A stretch of 64,000 nucleotides of DNA from Nocardioides gilvus (GTDB lineage: Bacteria; Actinomycetota; Actinomycetes; Propionibacteriales; Nocardioidaceae), in assembly GCF_003194605.1 (NCBI RefSeq), contig NZ_QHKY01000002.1, positions 558,001-622,000 of the forward strand, in the 5' to 3' direction. The notes below the pieces were generated by a model that was not told where the DNA came from, searched no databases, and saw only the letters and a list, made by a program, of their open reading frames with translations. The position numbers and the translations under genes are program-made. This document shows, one piece after another, positions 52,704 through 60,947 of this stretch (its first letter is position 1; each line of letters begins with the position of its first letter).

Positions 52704-54353
52704 GTGAAGAGAAGACTGACGATCGTGGCGTCAGTGCTCATGGCAGCCAGCTTGCTGGCGCCCGTGGGAGCCACTCAGGCAGCACCCGCCGGCAAGGACC
52801 GTGGTGGTCCTTCCCCTGGTTCGTACACCCCGCCCGCGCCCGACTGGGGCGAATGCACGACGCCGCGGCTGGTGAGCGCCGGCGCCGAGTGCGCCTTGGT
52901 CGACGTCCCGCTCGACTGGGACCGTCCGCGCGGAGAGAAGATCCAGATCGCGGTCAGCCGCGTGCTCCACACTGACCCTGACTACAAGGGCATGATCGCG
53001 GTCAACCCCGGCGGCCCCGGTGGCTCCGGCCTGATCTACTCCGTGCTCGGCGGCGCGATCCCCGACGGCGTCGGAGCCAAGTACGACTGGTACGGCTTCG
53101 ACCCGCGCGGCGTCGGCAGCAGCGTCCCGGCGCTGAGCTGCGACCCCGACTACGCCGGCGCCGGCTACGACCGGCCCAACTACGTGCCGAAGCGTCTGGC
53201 CGATCTCCGCTGGTGGAAGAAGACCACTGAGGGGTACGCCCGGGCGTGCGGCAGGTCGGCGGCCAAGGAGCTCCTGCCGCACATGCGTACGGAGGACGCG
53301 GCGCGTGACCTCGATGCCATCCGCGCGGCGGTGGGCCAGAAGAAGCTGAACTACTACGGCTTCTCCTACGGCACCTACCTCGGTCAGGTCTACGCCACCC
53401 TCTTCCCGAAGCGGGTCGGCAACTTCGTCTGGGACGGCGTCCTCGACGCGAAGAAGGCCTTCTACGAGGCGAACCTCGAGCAGAACGTGCAGTTCGACAA
53501 GAACCTCGACACGTACTTCAAGTGGTTGGCCGACAACGACGCGGCCTTCGGCCTCGGCACTGACTGGCGTGAGATCAAGCGGGGCTACTACCGCCTCCGC
53601 AAGCAGCTCGACCGGCAACCTGCGGCCGACGGCCGGCTCGGGCCCGACGAGTTGGACGACTCGATGCTCAGCGCTGCCTACTACGTCTACGGCTGGGTCG
53701 AGATCGGTCAGGCCTACGCGACGCTCGTCAACACCGGTGACGGCGATGAGCTGCTGTCGTTCTACGGCGGCCCGGGTGACGACAACGGCTACGCCGTCTA
53801 CAACGCCGTGCAGTGCACCGACGCTCCGTGGCCCGGTTGGCGCAAGACCAAGTGGGACGCGTGGATGCTGCACCGCAAGTACCCGTTCCTGACCTGGGGC
53901 AACACCTGGTACAACGCCCCGTGCCTGACCTGGCCCGCACGGTCGGGCAAGCAGTTCAAGGTGAACGGCTCGAAGGTGAAGTCGCCCATCCTGATGATCG
54001 GTGAGACCTACGACGCCGCCACCGTCTTCAGCGGTGCGCTGGCGACGCGCAAGCGGTTCCGGACGTCGTACCTGATCGAGGGCGTGGGTGGCACCACCCA
54101 CTCGGGCTCGCTCTCCGGGATCGCGTGCGTCGACGACACCGTCGCGTCGTTCCTCGACACCGGGGTCCTGCCCGAGCGCAAGCGCGGCCGCAACCGCAGT
54201 GACCAGCTCTGCGAGCCGGTGCCCGCTCCCGACGCGCCCGCGCCCGCGGGTCTGCGCAGCTCGGCACCTTCGACGGCGCCCGAGGGTGTCAGCGACCGCA
54301 TGCCGGCGGACCTGCGTGAGGGCCTCGAGCAGGCCCAGTCGTCCAGGCGGTGA
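52704..54353 (+). CDS. Secreted alpha/beta hydrolase, TAP-like peptidase (S33)
   Basis: A 549-residue secreted protein. The signal peptide is about 1-27. Family blocks are IAVNPGGPGGSGLIY (oxyanion region), WYGFDPRGVGSS and the nucleophile elbow YYGFSYGTYLG with S221. The C-terminal TAP-like domain runs from about 430 (ILMIGETYDAATV) and the final His is in the GGTTHSGSL segment. Such enzymes release N-terminal tripeptides from proteins. GGGAGGTGG precedes the GTG start. A Pro/Ala/Asp-rich tail ends the protein. Confidence 0.9.
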   Translation: MKRRLTIVASVLMAASLLAPVGATQAAPAGKDRGGPSPGSYTPPAPDWGECTTPRLVSAGAECALVDVPLDWDRPRGEKIQIAVSRVLHTDPDYKGMIAVNPGGPGGSGLIYSVLGGAIPDGVGAKYDWYGFDPRGVGSSVPALSCDPDYAGAGYDRPNYVPKRLADLRWWKKTTEGYARACGRSAAKELLPHMRTEDAARDLDAIRAAVGQKKLNYYGFSYGTYLGQVYATLFPKRVGNFVWDGVLDAKKAFYEANLEQNVQFDKNLDTYFKWLADNDAAFGLGTDWREIKRGYYRLRKQLDRQPAADGRLGPDELDDSMLSAAYYVYGWVEIGQAYATLVNTGDGDELLSFYGGPGDDNGYAVYNAVQCTDAPWPGWRKTKWDAWMLHRKYPFLTWGNTWYNAPCLTWPARSGKQFKVNGSKVKSPILMIGETYDAATVFSGALATRKRFRTSYLIEGVGGTTHSGSLSGIACVDDTVASFLDTGVLPERKRGRNRSDQLCEPVPAPDAPAPAGLRSSAPSTAPEGVSDRMPADLREGLEQAQSSRR

Positions 54354-54392
54354 TCGCGGGTCGGTGAAGAACGCTGCCCGGTGGGCGGTGGT

Positions 54393-54422
54393 GGGGGCGT
54401 CGACCATCGGGTCGGCGCCCCC
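54393..54422. terminator. Bidirectional terminator after the TAP-like gene
   Basis: GGGGGCG and CGCCCCC form the outer stem, with an inner CGACC/GGTCG pairing. It lies between two convergent stops, TAP at 54353 and the minus-strand gene at 54426. Confidence 0.7.
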
Positions 54423-54425
54423 CCT

Positions 54426-54728
54426 TCAGGCCTGTTCGCGCCGTTCGTGCAGCCGCTGCTGGGCCTCGGGCAGGAAGGCCAGGCAGGGAGCTTCGGCGTC
54501 GGGGTGCTTCTCGACCAGGTGGAAGATCCAGCGGTCCATGGCCGCCATGAAACCGTTGTCGCCGCCCGTACGGTAGACCGACCACGGTCGGTCGCCAGCC
54601 GACACGCACTGGGTGCAAGCGATCTTGTAGACGAACTGCTGGTCCTGGTCGAGATCGATCTTGACGCGGGCCAGGGGGCCGGCCTGGAGACCCGCCTTCT
54701 TCTCCCGCGCGGTACGGCTCGCCGTCAT
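54426..54728 (-). CDS. Hypothetical protein with a CxxC motif
   Basis: A 100-residue protein that I do not recognise. It has a CTQCVSAGDRPWSVYRTGG stretch (CxxC at about 38-41) and a helical FMAAMDRWIFHLVEKHP. The start is ATG 54728 with AGAGGAGCACCC before it. It may bind a metal through the CxxC, but that is a guess. Confidence 0.6.
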   Translation of the reverse strand: MTASRTAREKKAGLQAGPLARVKIDLDQDQQFVYKIACTQCVSAGDRPWSVYRTGGDNGFMAAMDRWIFHLVEKHPDAEAPCLAFLPEAQQRLHERREQA

Positions 54729-54798
54729 GGGTGCTCCTCTGCGTTGGTGCGTTGCAGCCTACGGCCGGGACGGGGTTGCGCGGTGGTCGGGCAGGACG

Positions 54799-54839
54799 CC
54801 GAACGCCCACCGTCAGCGGGGCTGACGGTGGGCGTTCGG
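54799..54839 (-). terminator. Strong terminator of the secreted repeat-protein gene
   Basis: A 19-bp perfect stem around a GGG loop (CCGAACGCCCACCGTCAGC and its complement). It ends 19 bp before the stop of the gene at 54858 as read on the minus strand. A strong hairpin, no U-tract. Confidence 0.88.
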
Positions 54840-54857
54840 ATGATCGTGACGAGTCGG

Positions 54858-56333
54858 CTACTTCTTGGAGTGGCCGGGAGGAGCGGGCTTCACGGGCTTG
54901 GCGGGCGGGGCGGGCTTGGTGGGCTTGGGACCGTGAGCGTGGCCCTTGCCCGGCTTGGGGCCGTGAGCGTGGCCCTTGCCCGGCTTGGGGCCGTGCGCGT
55001 GGCCCTTACCTGGCTTGGGGCCGTGCGGGGTCCCGGGCGACGTGACGGGCGGCTCCGGGTCAACCGGCTCCTCCGGGTCGACGGGCTCTTCGGGGTCGAC
55101 CGGCTCTTCAGGGTCGACCGGCTCTTCAGGGTCGACCGGCTCCTCGGGGTCGGTCGGCGCTGGGGGCAGCGCGACCGTGAACATGGTGTTCCCGGTCGAG
55201 CCGGGCTCGCGACCGGCGAAGTGGAGGGTGTCGTCGGCGAAGGTCATGGCGGTGACGAAGAAGAGGTCGAACTCTCCGCCCTGCCACACGGTCGTGACCG
55301 TCCTGGCGGACACGTCGATGCGGCTGACGGCGAGGTTGGAGTCGAGGACGTACAGGTGACCGTCGTCGCCGGGCGCGGCCCGCGACATGTAGGTGCCTTC
55401 ACCCAGGGGAATGCTGGAGAAGGAGGTGCCGTCGAAGAGGGCCACCTCCTCGTCGATGGCGAACGCGATGCCGTGCTCGGTCGAGATGACCCGTTGGGCG
55501 TCGACGTTTGGCAACCAGCCGCCGGCCGGCGTCGCGACGGGGGCCTCGGACCAGACGCCGTCGCGGTACTGGAGCATCGGCTGCGCGGCCCCGCGGATTC
55601 CCTGGGTCGCAGCGGCGTACAGGGTGTCGCCGTGGGTGGCCCCCCAGTAGAACCGCTCGTATCCGTCGTAGTCAGCCGCGGTCTCGGGCGCCTGGTAGCT
55701 CACGGTCCAGTCGGTCAGGCCGTCGGCCGACTTCCAGATCGTCGCTGCGGCCTGGACGGTGCCTGCCTGCCCGTACGTGGAGGTGCGGGCGGAGCCGAAG
55801 AGGAACCACTCGTCGCCCAGCTTGGCCATGTCGAAGACGTGGATCACGTCGGGGATGGGCTCGCCGTCATACCCCCACTGGCCCGACGCGTTGGTGACGT
55901 AGGGCTGGTCGGCGTCGAGGGTGGTCGGGTCGACGTTGGGGGCGTACAGGTCGCCGTCGATCTCACGGAAGACCTTGACCTCCTCGGTCGTGTAGCCCGA
56001 CATCTCGAGGAGGTGCTGGCCACTCGCCGGGTCGTACGAACCGATGTCCGTCCCGTCCAGGACGGGCAGGGTCCCGGAGTTGGCGTCGTAGTCACCGTGG
56101 CCGACGAAGACGCGACCGTCGTGCGGGAAGAGGGTGTCGACGGTGCGCCCGCTGGGGTTCAGCTCAGTGTTGGCGATCTGCCAGCCGCCGGGGTGGTGGA
56201 GCAGCGGTTCAGTGCTGACTGCGGCGTCGTCCGCCGTGGCGGAGACCGTGCCGATGAGGAGACCGGCCGCGACCAGTGTCGTCACGCTGAATCCGGCGAT
56301 GAGGGGGGAGAGGAGAGTTTTGGGGGTGCGCAT
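54858..56333 (-). CDS. Secreted beta-propeller-like protein with repeat tail
   Basis: A 491-residue protein. The signal peptide ends at about residue 37 (SATADDA). The central part (about 40-370) has beta-rich repeats with GGWQIANTEL, DYDANSGTLPVLDG and Kelch/YVTN-like segments, so a propeller is likely. The tail has five DPEEPV-type repeats and three HGPKPGKGHA units, then lysine-rich residues. No LPXTG is seen, so attachment, if any, is non-sortase. Start ATG 56333. Confidence 0.68.
   Translation of the reverse strand: MRTPKTLLSPLIAGFSVTTLVAAGLLIGTVSATADDAAVSTEPLLHHPGGWQIANTELNPSGRTVDTLFPHDGRVFVGHGDYDANSGTLPVLDGTDIGSYDPASGQHLLEMSGYTTEEVKVFREIDGDLYAPNVDPTTLDADQPYVTNASGQWGYDGEPIPDVIHVFDMAKLGDEWFLFGSARTSTYGQAGTVQAAATIWKSADGLTDWTVSYQAPETAADYDGYERFYWGATHGDTLYAAATQGIRGAAQPMLQYRDGVWSEAPVATPAGGWLPNVDAQRVISTEHGIAFAIDEEVALFDGTSFSSIPLGEGTYMSRAAPGDDGHLYVLDSNLAVSRIDVSARTVTTVWQGGEFDLFFVTAMTFADDTLHFAGREPGSTGNTMFTVALPPAPTDPEEPVDPEEPVDPEEPVDPEEPVDPEEPVDPEPPVTSPGTPHGPKPGKGHAHGPKPGKGHAHGPKPGKGHAHGPKPTKPAPPAKPVKPAPPGHSKK
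54930..55150. repeat. Two tandem-repeat blocks in the secreted protein gene
   Basis: A 30-bp unit occurs in 54930-55020 (encodes His-Gly-Pro-Lys-Pro-Gly-Lys repeats). An 18-bp unit occurs in 55060-55150 (encodes Asp-Pro-Glu-Glu-Pro-Val). Both keep frame. Confidence 0.85.
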
Positions 56334-56412
56334 GCGCGTCGCTTTCTGCCCAGTACGGGAGGGAATGATCTCGCAGGTCGGGGGGCCCGAGAGTGGGAAA
56401 CCTGGCCACATG

Positions 56413-56448
56413 GTGTACCCGAAATGGCATACCCCATGTTGGGTACAC
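56413..56448. promoter_or_regulatory. Inverted repeat between the secreted protein and amphi-Trp genes
   Basis: GTGTACCC (56413-56420) and GGGTACAC (56441-56448) are 8-bp perfect complements with a 20-nt spacer. A third TACCC lies in the spacer. It lies in a 281-bp divergent gap with no gene, 80 bp from the start of the secreted protein and 170 bp from amphi-Trp. Confidence 0.5.
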
Positions 56449-56614
56449 ATCGTGCACCGAAGTGGCGACCCGTTGCAGTCGATTGGCGAGACTCCCGGCA
56501 TTTTTCGATGGTGAGTCGCAGCCTGGCGTTCACCTGCGAAGGTGATGCGTGCGTGTGGGTTGCCGACGCCGGTAGCGTCAGGACCACACCGACCCGCCAA
56601 CCGAGGAGCCCTTC

Positions 56615-56830
56615 GTGGACCTGTTCGACATCGACGACACCCAGACCATGCGTCGCGAGGAGGCTGCTGCCAAGTTGCGCGACCTGGCGGACTCCCTGGA
56701 CCGCCACAACTCGGTCGAGTTCAACCGCCACGGCAAGAAGTTCACCGTCAGCGTCCCTGACGAGGTGAAGCTGAAGATCGAGGTCGAGCTGGGCGAGGAG
56801 AACGAGGTCGAGATCGAGCTCACCTGGTGA
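56615..56830 (+). CDS. Amphi-Trp domain protein
   Basis: A 71-residue protein. It starts MDLFDIDDTQTMRREEAAAKL and ends with alternating acidic/hydrophobic strands EVEIELTW, the amphi-Trp pattern. Domain function is poorly known. GAGGAG lies 6 nt before the GTG. Confidence 0.8.
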   Translation: MDLFDIDDTQTMRREEAAAKLRDLADSLDRHNSVEFNRHGKKFTVSVPDEVKLKIEVELGEENEVEIELTW

Positions 56831-56947
56831 CCATTGCGTGACCCTCGGGGGGCATGTCCCGTGCGGGTCGGCGACCCCAGTTGCGTGCGCGGCTCAGGCG
56901 GCGCGTCTGGGGTCGCCGCAGGTACGTGATCAGCGCTTCACTGTGGA

Positions 56948-57343
56948 TCAGTCGCGCTGGACGACGCAGGACTCACGCCAGGTGTCGTTCACCTTGTGCC
57001 AGCCACGGGCGTCGAACTCCTTCCACCAGTACCACTGCCCGGTGCGGGCGGCCCTCCGACAGTGGATTTCCTCATTGGTGCGGACGTAGACCTGGTCGAT
57101 GTCCTTGCAATACTTCGACGACTGCTCCCCCTCTGCCACGCGGCGCTCGGAGTTCGGATCACCGTAGTTGCACCGGACGATGATTGGTGCGTCGTAGCCG
57201 TTGTCCTCTACGTGGTTCAGCCACCCACAGGTGACGTTGTAGTCGCAGGTGGGGGCGGCAGCTGTCGGGGAGGCGCTGAAGGTCAGGAGTCCTCCGATCA
57301 GCAGCACCAGGGCGGAAAGCGTCGCCGTGAGGGTCTTCTTCAT
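56948..57343 (-). CDS. Small secreted cysteine-rich protein
   Basis: A 131-residue protein with signal peptide MKKTLTATLSALVLLIGG and a cleavage near AAAPTC. The mature part has six cysteines and a WYWWKEF aromatic stretch. I do not recognise the family. Start ATG 57343 with AAGGGA before it. Likely exported and disulfide-bonded. Confidence 0.7.
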   Translation of the reverse strand: MKKTLTATLSALVLLIGGLLTFSASPTAAAPTCDYNVTCGWLNHVEDNGYDAPIIVRCNYGDPNSERRVAEGEQSSKYCKDIDQVYVRTNEEIHCRRAARTGQWYWWKEFDARGWHKVNDTWRESCVVQRD

Positions 57344-57465
57344 CGGTGGTTCCCTTGCTCGGTGTGTGGGCAAACTGATTCAGGGTAGCGATTTCCGGAG
57401 GGCCGCGTCGTAGACACCGGTGACGGTGAAACCCGGTCGAACGGGGTCCGAACCAGCGACGATGC

Positions 57466-57477
57466 GGGGGGGGGGGG
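57466..57477. repeat. Poly-G tract of 12
   Basis: Twelve G in a row, 30 bp before the start of the SRPBCC gene at 57508. It could vary in length by slippage, or be an assembly artefact. Confidence 0.85.
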
Positions 57478-57507
57478 CGCAGAACTTTTCTGACGAGGTG
57501 TCCACAG

Positions 57508-58008
57508 ATGCCAAACCGAGCGCCAGACCTCGGTGCGTGCGATCCCGACGCTTGCGTGGGGTTGTTGGATGGGCGGGTGCTGAGAGCCCGACACCAGTTC
57601 CGCGAAACCTGGACCGTCGCTGCACCACCCGAGGAGGTGGCTGCAGTGCTGGGAGACCTGGAGTTCTATCCGCAGTGGTGGCCGCAAGTGGTGGCCGTGG
57701 CGGCGTTGGGTGAGGATCGTGCGCGGGTGCTGTGCCGCTCCCGGCTGCCCTACACGCTCGATCTGGTCCTGACGGCCGTCACCCGCCGGGCGCCGACGCT
57801 GCGCGTCGACGTGGAGGGCGACCTCGTGGGCCATGTGCGCTTCGACCTGGTCGAGGAGGGGCTTCGTACGCGCCTCGACTTCCACCAGGACGTGACGGTC
57901 AGCGGTTGGCTGGCACTCGCCTCACAGGTGGGGCGCCCGGCGCTGCACTGGAACCATGCGCAGATGATGCGCGGCTGCCGCGAGGGTCTGGCCGCGCGCC
58001 TGGGCTGA
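57508..58008 (+). CDS. SRPBCC family protein
   Basis: A 166-residue START-like protein. The core is WTVAAPPEEVAAVLGDLEFYPQWWP, the later strand is LRVDVEGDLVGHVRFDL, and the C-terminal helix LHWNHAQMMRGCREGLAARL. It is the fourth SRPBCC protein in this window. ATG 57508 has no clear Shine-Dalgarno. Ligand unknown. Confidence 0.7.
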   Translation: MPNRAPDLGACDPDACVGLLDGRVLRARHQFRETWTVAAPPEEVAAVLGDLEFYPQWWPQVVAVAALGEDRARVLCRSRLPYTLDLVLTAVTRRAPTLRVDVEGDLVGHVRFDLVEEGLRTRLDFHQDVTVSGWLALASQVGRPALHWNHAQMMRGCREGLAARLG

Positions 58009-58187
58009 CCCCGGCTCATCGGCGCCATCCGGCGGGGTGGGTCATTCCATTTGCTGGAACGCTATTGCAGAGAATATATCATCGCGTAAGGTGACCCAAG
58101 TCTCACCCGGCGCTCGGGCGCAGGTCCACCCACCCATCACCGACATCCGCAGACCGATCACCTCGATCGGGTCGCTGAGGAGCATCC
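58009..58187 (+). promoter_or_regulatory. Promoter and operator of the LPXTG gene
   Basis: A GntR-type site TTCCA-TTTGC-TGGAA is at 58045-58059. It lies 5 bp before a promoter-like pair: TTGCAG (58065-58070), 16 nt, TAAGGT (58087-58092). The leader then runs about 90 nt to the small ORF at 58188. Confidence 0.5.
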
Positions 58188-58313
58188 GTGAGAGAAGAAT
58201 CGTCGGCAGTGACGACAGCGCCACCAGTCGAGTCACTGACCACCACGAAGTCGTTTGCTGCGCCCGGTGCCTTCCGCGCGCTGCAGCCCCTACCGAGTGA
58301 GGTCACTCGATGA
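58188..58313 (+). CDS. 41-codon leader ORF coupled to the LPXTG gene
   Basis: GTG 58188 has a good GAGGAG (58177-58182) at 5-nt spacing. The frame ends TGA at 58311-58313, which overlaps the ATG of the next gene (58310) in an ATGA junction. The 41-residue product (VREESSAVTTAPP... ending PLPSEVTR) matches nothing I know. Translation through it would pass over the start-site hairpin at 58294. Confidence 0.6.
   Translation: MREESSAVTTAPPVESLTTTKSFAAPGAFRALQPLPSEVTR
58294..58309 (+). promoter_or_regulatory. Hairpin over the LPXTG gene's ribosome binding site
   Basis: CGAGTGA and TCACTCG are 7-bp complements separated by GG. They abut the ATG at 58310 and include the AGG that would act as Shine-Dalgarno. 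A ribosome finishing the leader ORF would open it. Confidence 0.5.
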
Positions 58314-60796
58314 GCGCCCACCGCAGGTCCGCACCTGCCTCCCGTACCTTCATGAAGCGCCTCGGAGCAGGCTTGCTGTTGGGGGGCCTGGTCATGAGTG
58401 CCGGGCCCGTCGGTCTGGCAACTGCCCAGGCGCCTTCGACCGGCACCGTGTCTGCTGCTGCGGCAGCGCCGATGGCCGTCACCGGCGACATCGAGTGCAC
58501 CTACTCGTCGTGGACGCTGCCGTACGCCCCGACTGTCACTGCGGTTGCCGCCGACGGTGAGGTCCGGGTGGACATGAGTGACTTCCCCGGAATCGCTGGT
58601 CCGCCGCCGTTCGTGACGGTGAGCAAGGTCGTTGCGACCGCGACCGCCACCTACGGTGGCGAGGAGATCACCCTGACCGGCACGCAGACCATCGACCCGG
58701 CGACCCCGTTGTCGGGTGGTTTCGCCGTGCCGACGATGGCGGCCGATCGTCCTACCGGGATCGACGGTGGTCAGCTGAGGATCACCGGGTTCAACCTGAC
58801 GGCCACGGCGATGCGCTCGGATGCTGCGATTCCGTGCACCGTGGCGGAGCCGATCGTCGTCGACGTCACTCCGGAGAACGAGCCCGAGCCCGAGCCGGTG
58901 GCACCGATCGAGTGCACCTACTCGTCGTGGACGTTGCCCTTCGACCCGACGATCACCGCTGAGGGTGCTGACGGTCGGGTGAACGTGAGCATGAGTGACT
59001 TCCCCGGGATCGCTGGTCCGCCGCCGTTCGTGACGGTGAGCAAGGTCGTTGCGACCGCGACCGCCACCTACGGTGGCGAGGAGATCACCCTGACCGGCAC
59101 GCAGACCATCGACCCGGCGACCCCGTTGTCGGGTGGTTTCGCCGTGCCGACGATGTCGGCCGAGCGTCCTGGTGACACCAACGGTGGCCAGCTGAGGATC
59201 ACCGGGTTCAGTCTGACGGCCACGGCGATGCGCTCGGATGCTGCGATTCCGTGCACGGTGGCGGAGCCGATCGTCGTCGACGTCACTGCTGAGCCAATCG
59301 TCGACCCGACCGACCCCACGGACCCGACCGATCCCACGGACCCGACCGATCCCACGGACCCGACGGACCCCACGGACCCGACCGACCCGACCGATCCCAC
59401 GGAACCGACCGATCCCACGGACCCGACGGACCCCACGGACCCGACCGACCCGACCGATCCCACGGACCCCACGGATCCCACGGACCCGACGGATCCCACG
59501 GACCCGACGGACCCGACCGAGCCTGTGACCATCCAGTGCGCGTACCAGAGCTGGACCCTGCCCTTCACTCCGACCGTTTCAGCCGCGGTTGACGGCGGCC
59601 AGGTCAGCATGGAGATGGGTTCCTTCCCCGGTATCGACGGTGTCCCGTCGTTCGTGACGGTGAGCAAGGTGACTGCTGGACTGCGCGGTACGTTCGGTGG
59701 TCAGGCCATCGTGCTCAATGGTGAGCGCGACATCGCCCCGGCGACGCCGCTGGCCAATGGCTTCCCCCTGCCGACCCTGTCCGGCGCTGTGCCGGCTGGA
59801 GCCGAGGGTGCCCAGTTGGTCATCACCGAGATGGACCTCTCCCTGGTCGCGTTCGGAATGGACACCGAGATCCCCTGCGTCATGGACGAGCCGATCGTGA
59901 TCTCCCTGGACGCACCCACGGACCCCACGGACCCGACAGACCCGACGGACCCAACCCACCCGACGGACCCAACCGACCCGACGGACCCGACGGACCCGAC
60001 GGACCCGACGGATCCGACCGACCCGGTCGACCCGACGGAGCCGAGTGGCCCGGTGCTGATCCAGTGCACGTACGCCGACTGGACTCTTCCCTTCACCGCG
60101 GAGGCGGTGGCTGTGAATGACGGCACCCGTATCAGCGTGGAGCTGGGTGACTTCCCGGGCATCGATGGTGTTCCTGCGTTCGTGACCATGAGCAGCGTCT
60201 CGGCCACCGCCACCGGTACCTACGGCGGCCAGGCCATCACGATGAGCGGCACCCAGGAGATCAGCCCTGCGGCGCCGTTGGCGGCTGGCTTCACCGTGCC
60301 GACCATGTCGGCGGAGGTGCCTGCGAATGCTGCGAGCGACTGGTTGACGATCTCTGGCTTCGATCTCTCGATGACGGCAATGGGCATGGCCACGGAGATC
60401 CCGTGCACCCTGACCGACCCGATCATCGTGAGCGCCGCTGCCGCTGAGCCGACCGATCCGACGGACCCCACGGACCCCACGGACCCGACGGACCCGACGG
60501 ACCCGACGGATCCCACGGACCCCACGGACCCCACGGACCCGACGGACCCCACGGACCCGACGGATCCCACGGATCCCACGGACCCCACGGACCCGGTCGA
60601 GGACGACAAGGACAAGGACGACAAGGAGAAGGACGACGCCGACGACGACAAGGGAGGCGTCGGCAGCGGGGGCACCACCCTGCCGCGTACCGGTGCCGGT
60701 CAGGCCCTGTTCGCCATGGGCCTCTGGGGCGCCCTGCTCGCCCTGGGCGGTGCTGCGGTGCTGTTCTGGATGCCCCGCCGCACTCGGAGCGTCTGA
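58310..60796 (+). CDS. LPXTG surface protein with four repeated domains and Asp-Pro-Thr linkers
   Basis: An 828-residue protein. It has a signal peptide (about 1-40). Four domains of about 120 residues start at roughly 61, 200, 406 and 582, each opening with a (I/V)-x-C-x-Y-x-x-W pattern and closing near IPC. Linkers of (DPT) repeats lie at about 331-404, 536-578 and 714-763. A Lys/Asp-rich stalk follows, then LPRTG (791-795), a membrane helix and RR. This is a sortase substrate for the cell wall. The paired Cys in each domain probably form a disulfide. Domain function unknown. Domains 1 and 2 are nearly identical over about 165 nt. Confidence 0.82.
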   Translation: MSAHRRSAPASRTFMKRLGAGLLLGGLVMSAGPVGLATAQAPSTGTVSAAAAAPMAVTGDIECTYSSWTLPYAPTVTAVAADGEVRVDMSDFPGIAGPPPFVTVSKVVATATATYGGEEITLTGTQTIDPATPLSGGFAVPTMAADRPTGIDGGQLRITGFNLTATAMRSDAAIPCTVAEPIVVDVTPENEPEPEPVAPIECTYSSWTLPFDPTITAEGADGRVNVSMSDFPGIAGPPPFVTVSKVVATATATYGGEEITLTGTQTIDPATPLSGGFAVPTMSAERPGDTNGGQLRITGFSLTATAMRSDAAIPCTVAEPIVVDVTAEPIVDPTDPTDPTDPTDPTDPTDPTDPTDPTDPTDPTEPTDPTDPTDPTDPTDPTDPTDPTDPTDPTDPTDPTDPTEPVTIQCAYQSWTLPFTPTVSAAVDGGQVSMEMGSFPGIDGVPSFVTVSKVTAGLRGTFGGQAIVLNGERDIAPATPLANGFPLPTLSGAVPAGAEGAQLVITEMDLSLVAFGMDTEIPCVMDEPIVISLDAPTDPTDPTDPTDPTHPTDPTDPTDPTDPTDPTDPTDPVDPTEPSGPVLIQCTYADWTLPFTAEAVAVNDGTRISVELGDFPGIDGVPAFVTMSSVSATATGTYGGQAITMSGTQEISPAAPLAAGFTVPTMSAEVPANAASDWLTISGFDLSMTAMGMATEIPCTLTDPIIVSAAAAEPTDPTDPTDPTDPTDPTDPTDPTDPTDPTDPTDPTDPTDPTDPTDPTDPVEDDKDKDDKEKDDADDDKGGVGSGGTTLPRTGAGQALFAMGLWGALLALGGAAVLFWMPRRTRSV
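59302..59521. repeat. Asp-Pro-Thr repeat block 1
   Basis: About 220 bp of 9-bp units (GACCCGACC or GACCCCACG types), giving (DPT) repeats with one EPT interruption. In frame, non-homopolymeric. Confidence 0.9.
59915..60043. repeat. Asp-Pro-Thr repeat block 2
   Basis: About 130 bp of 9-bp units with HPT and DPV variants, joining domains 3 and 4. Confidence 0.88.
60449..60597. repeat. Asp-Pro-Thr repeat block 3
   Basis: About 150 bp of 9-bp units after domain 4, just before the Lys/Asp stalk. Confidence 0.88.
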
Positions 60797-60824
60797 TCAT
60801 CTGAGCGCTGTCGAGCTCTGAAAC

Positions 60825-60860
60825 GTGAGGGAGTCCCGCCGGGAGGTGGGGCTCCCTCAC
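60825..60860 (+). terminator. Terminator of the LPXTG gene
   Basis: GTGAGGGAG and CTCCCTCAC form a 9-bp stem, with CCC/GGG inside. It is 28 bp past the stop. Confidence 0.85.
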
Positions 60861-60947
60861 GCGTTGACCACCCACGTACGCAGGCGTCAGTGCGTTGATC
60901 AGCGGGTCTAGGCTGAAGCCACACTGAAGTCAGCTGAGGAGACGTCC

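Noticed and set aside
54858..56333. Sortase-anchored protein
   Set aside because: No LPXTG or C-terminal hydrophobic helix; the tail is Pro/Lys/His-rich.
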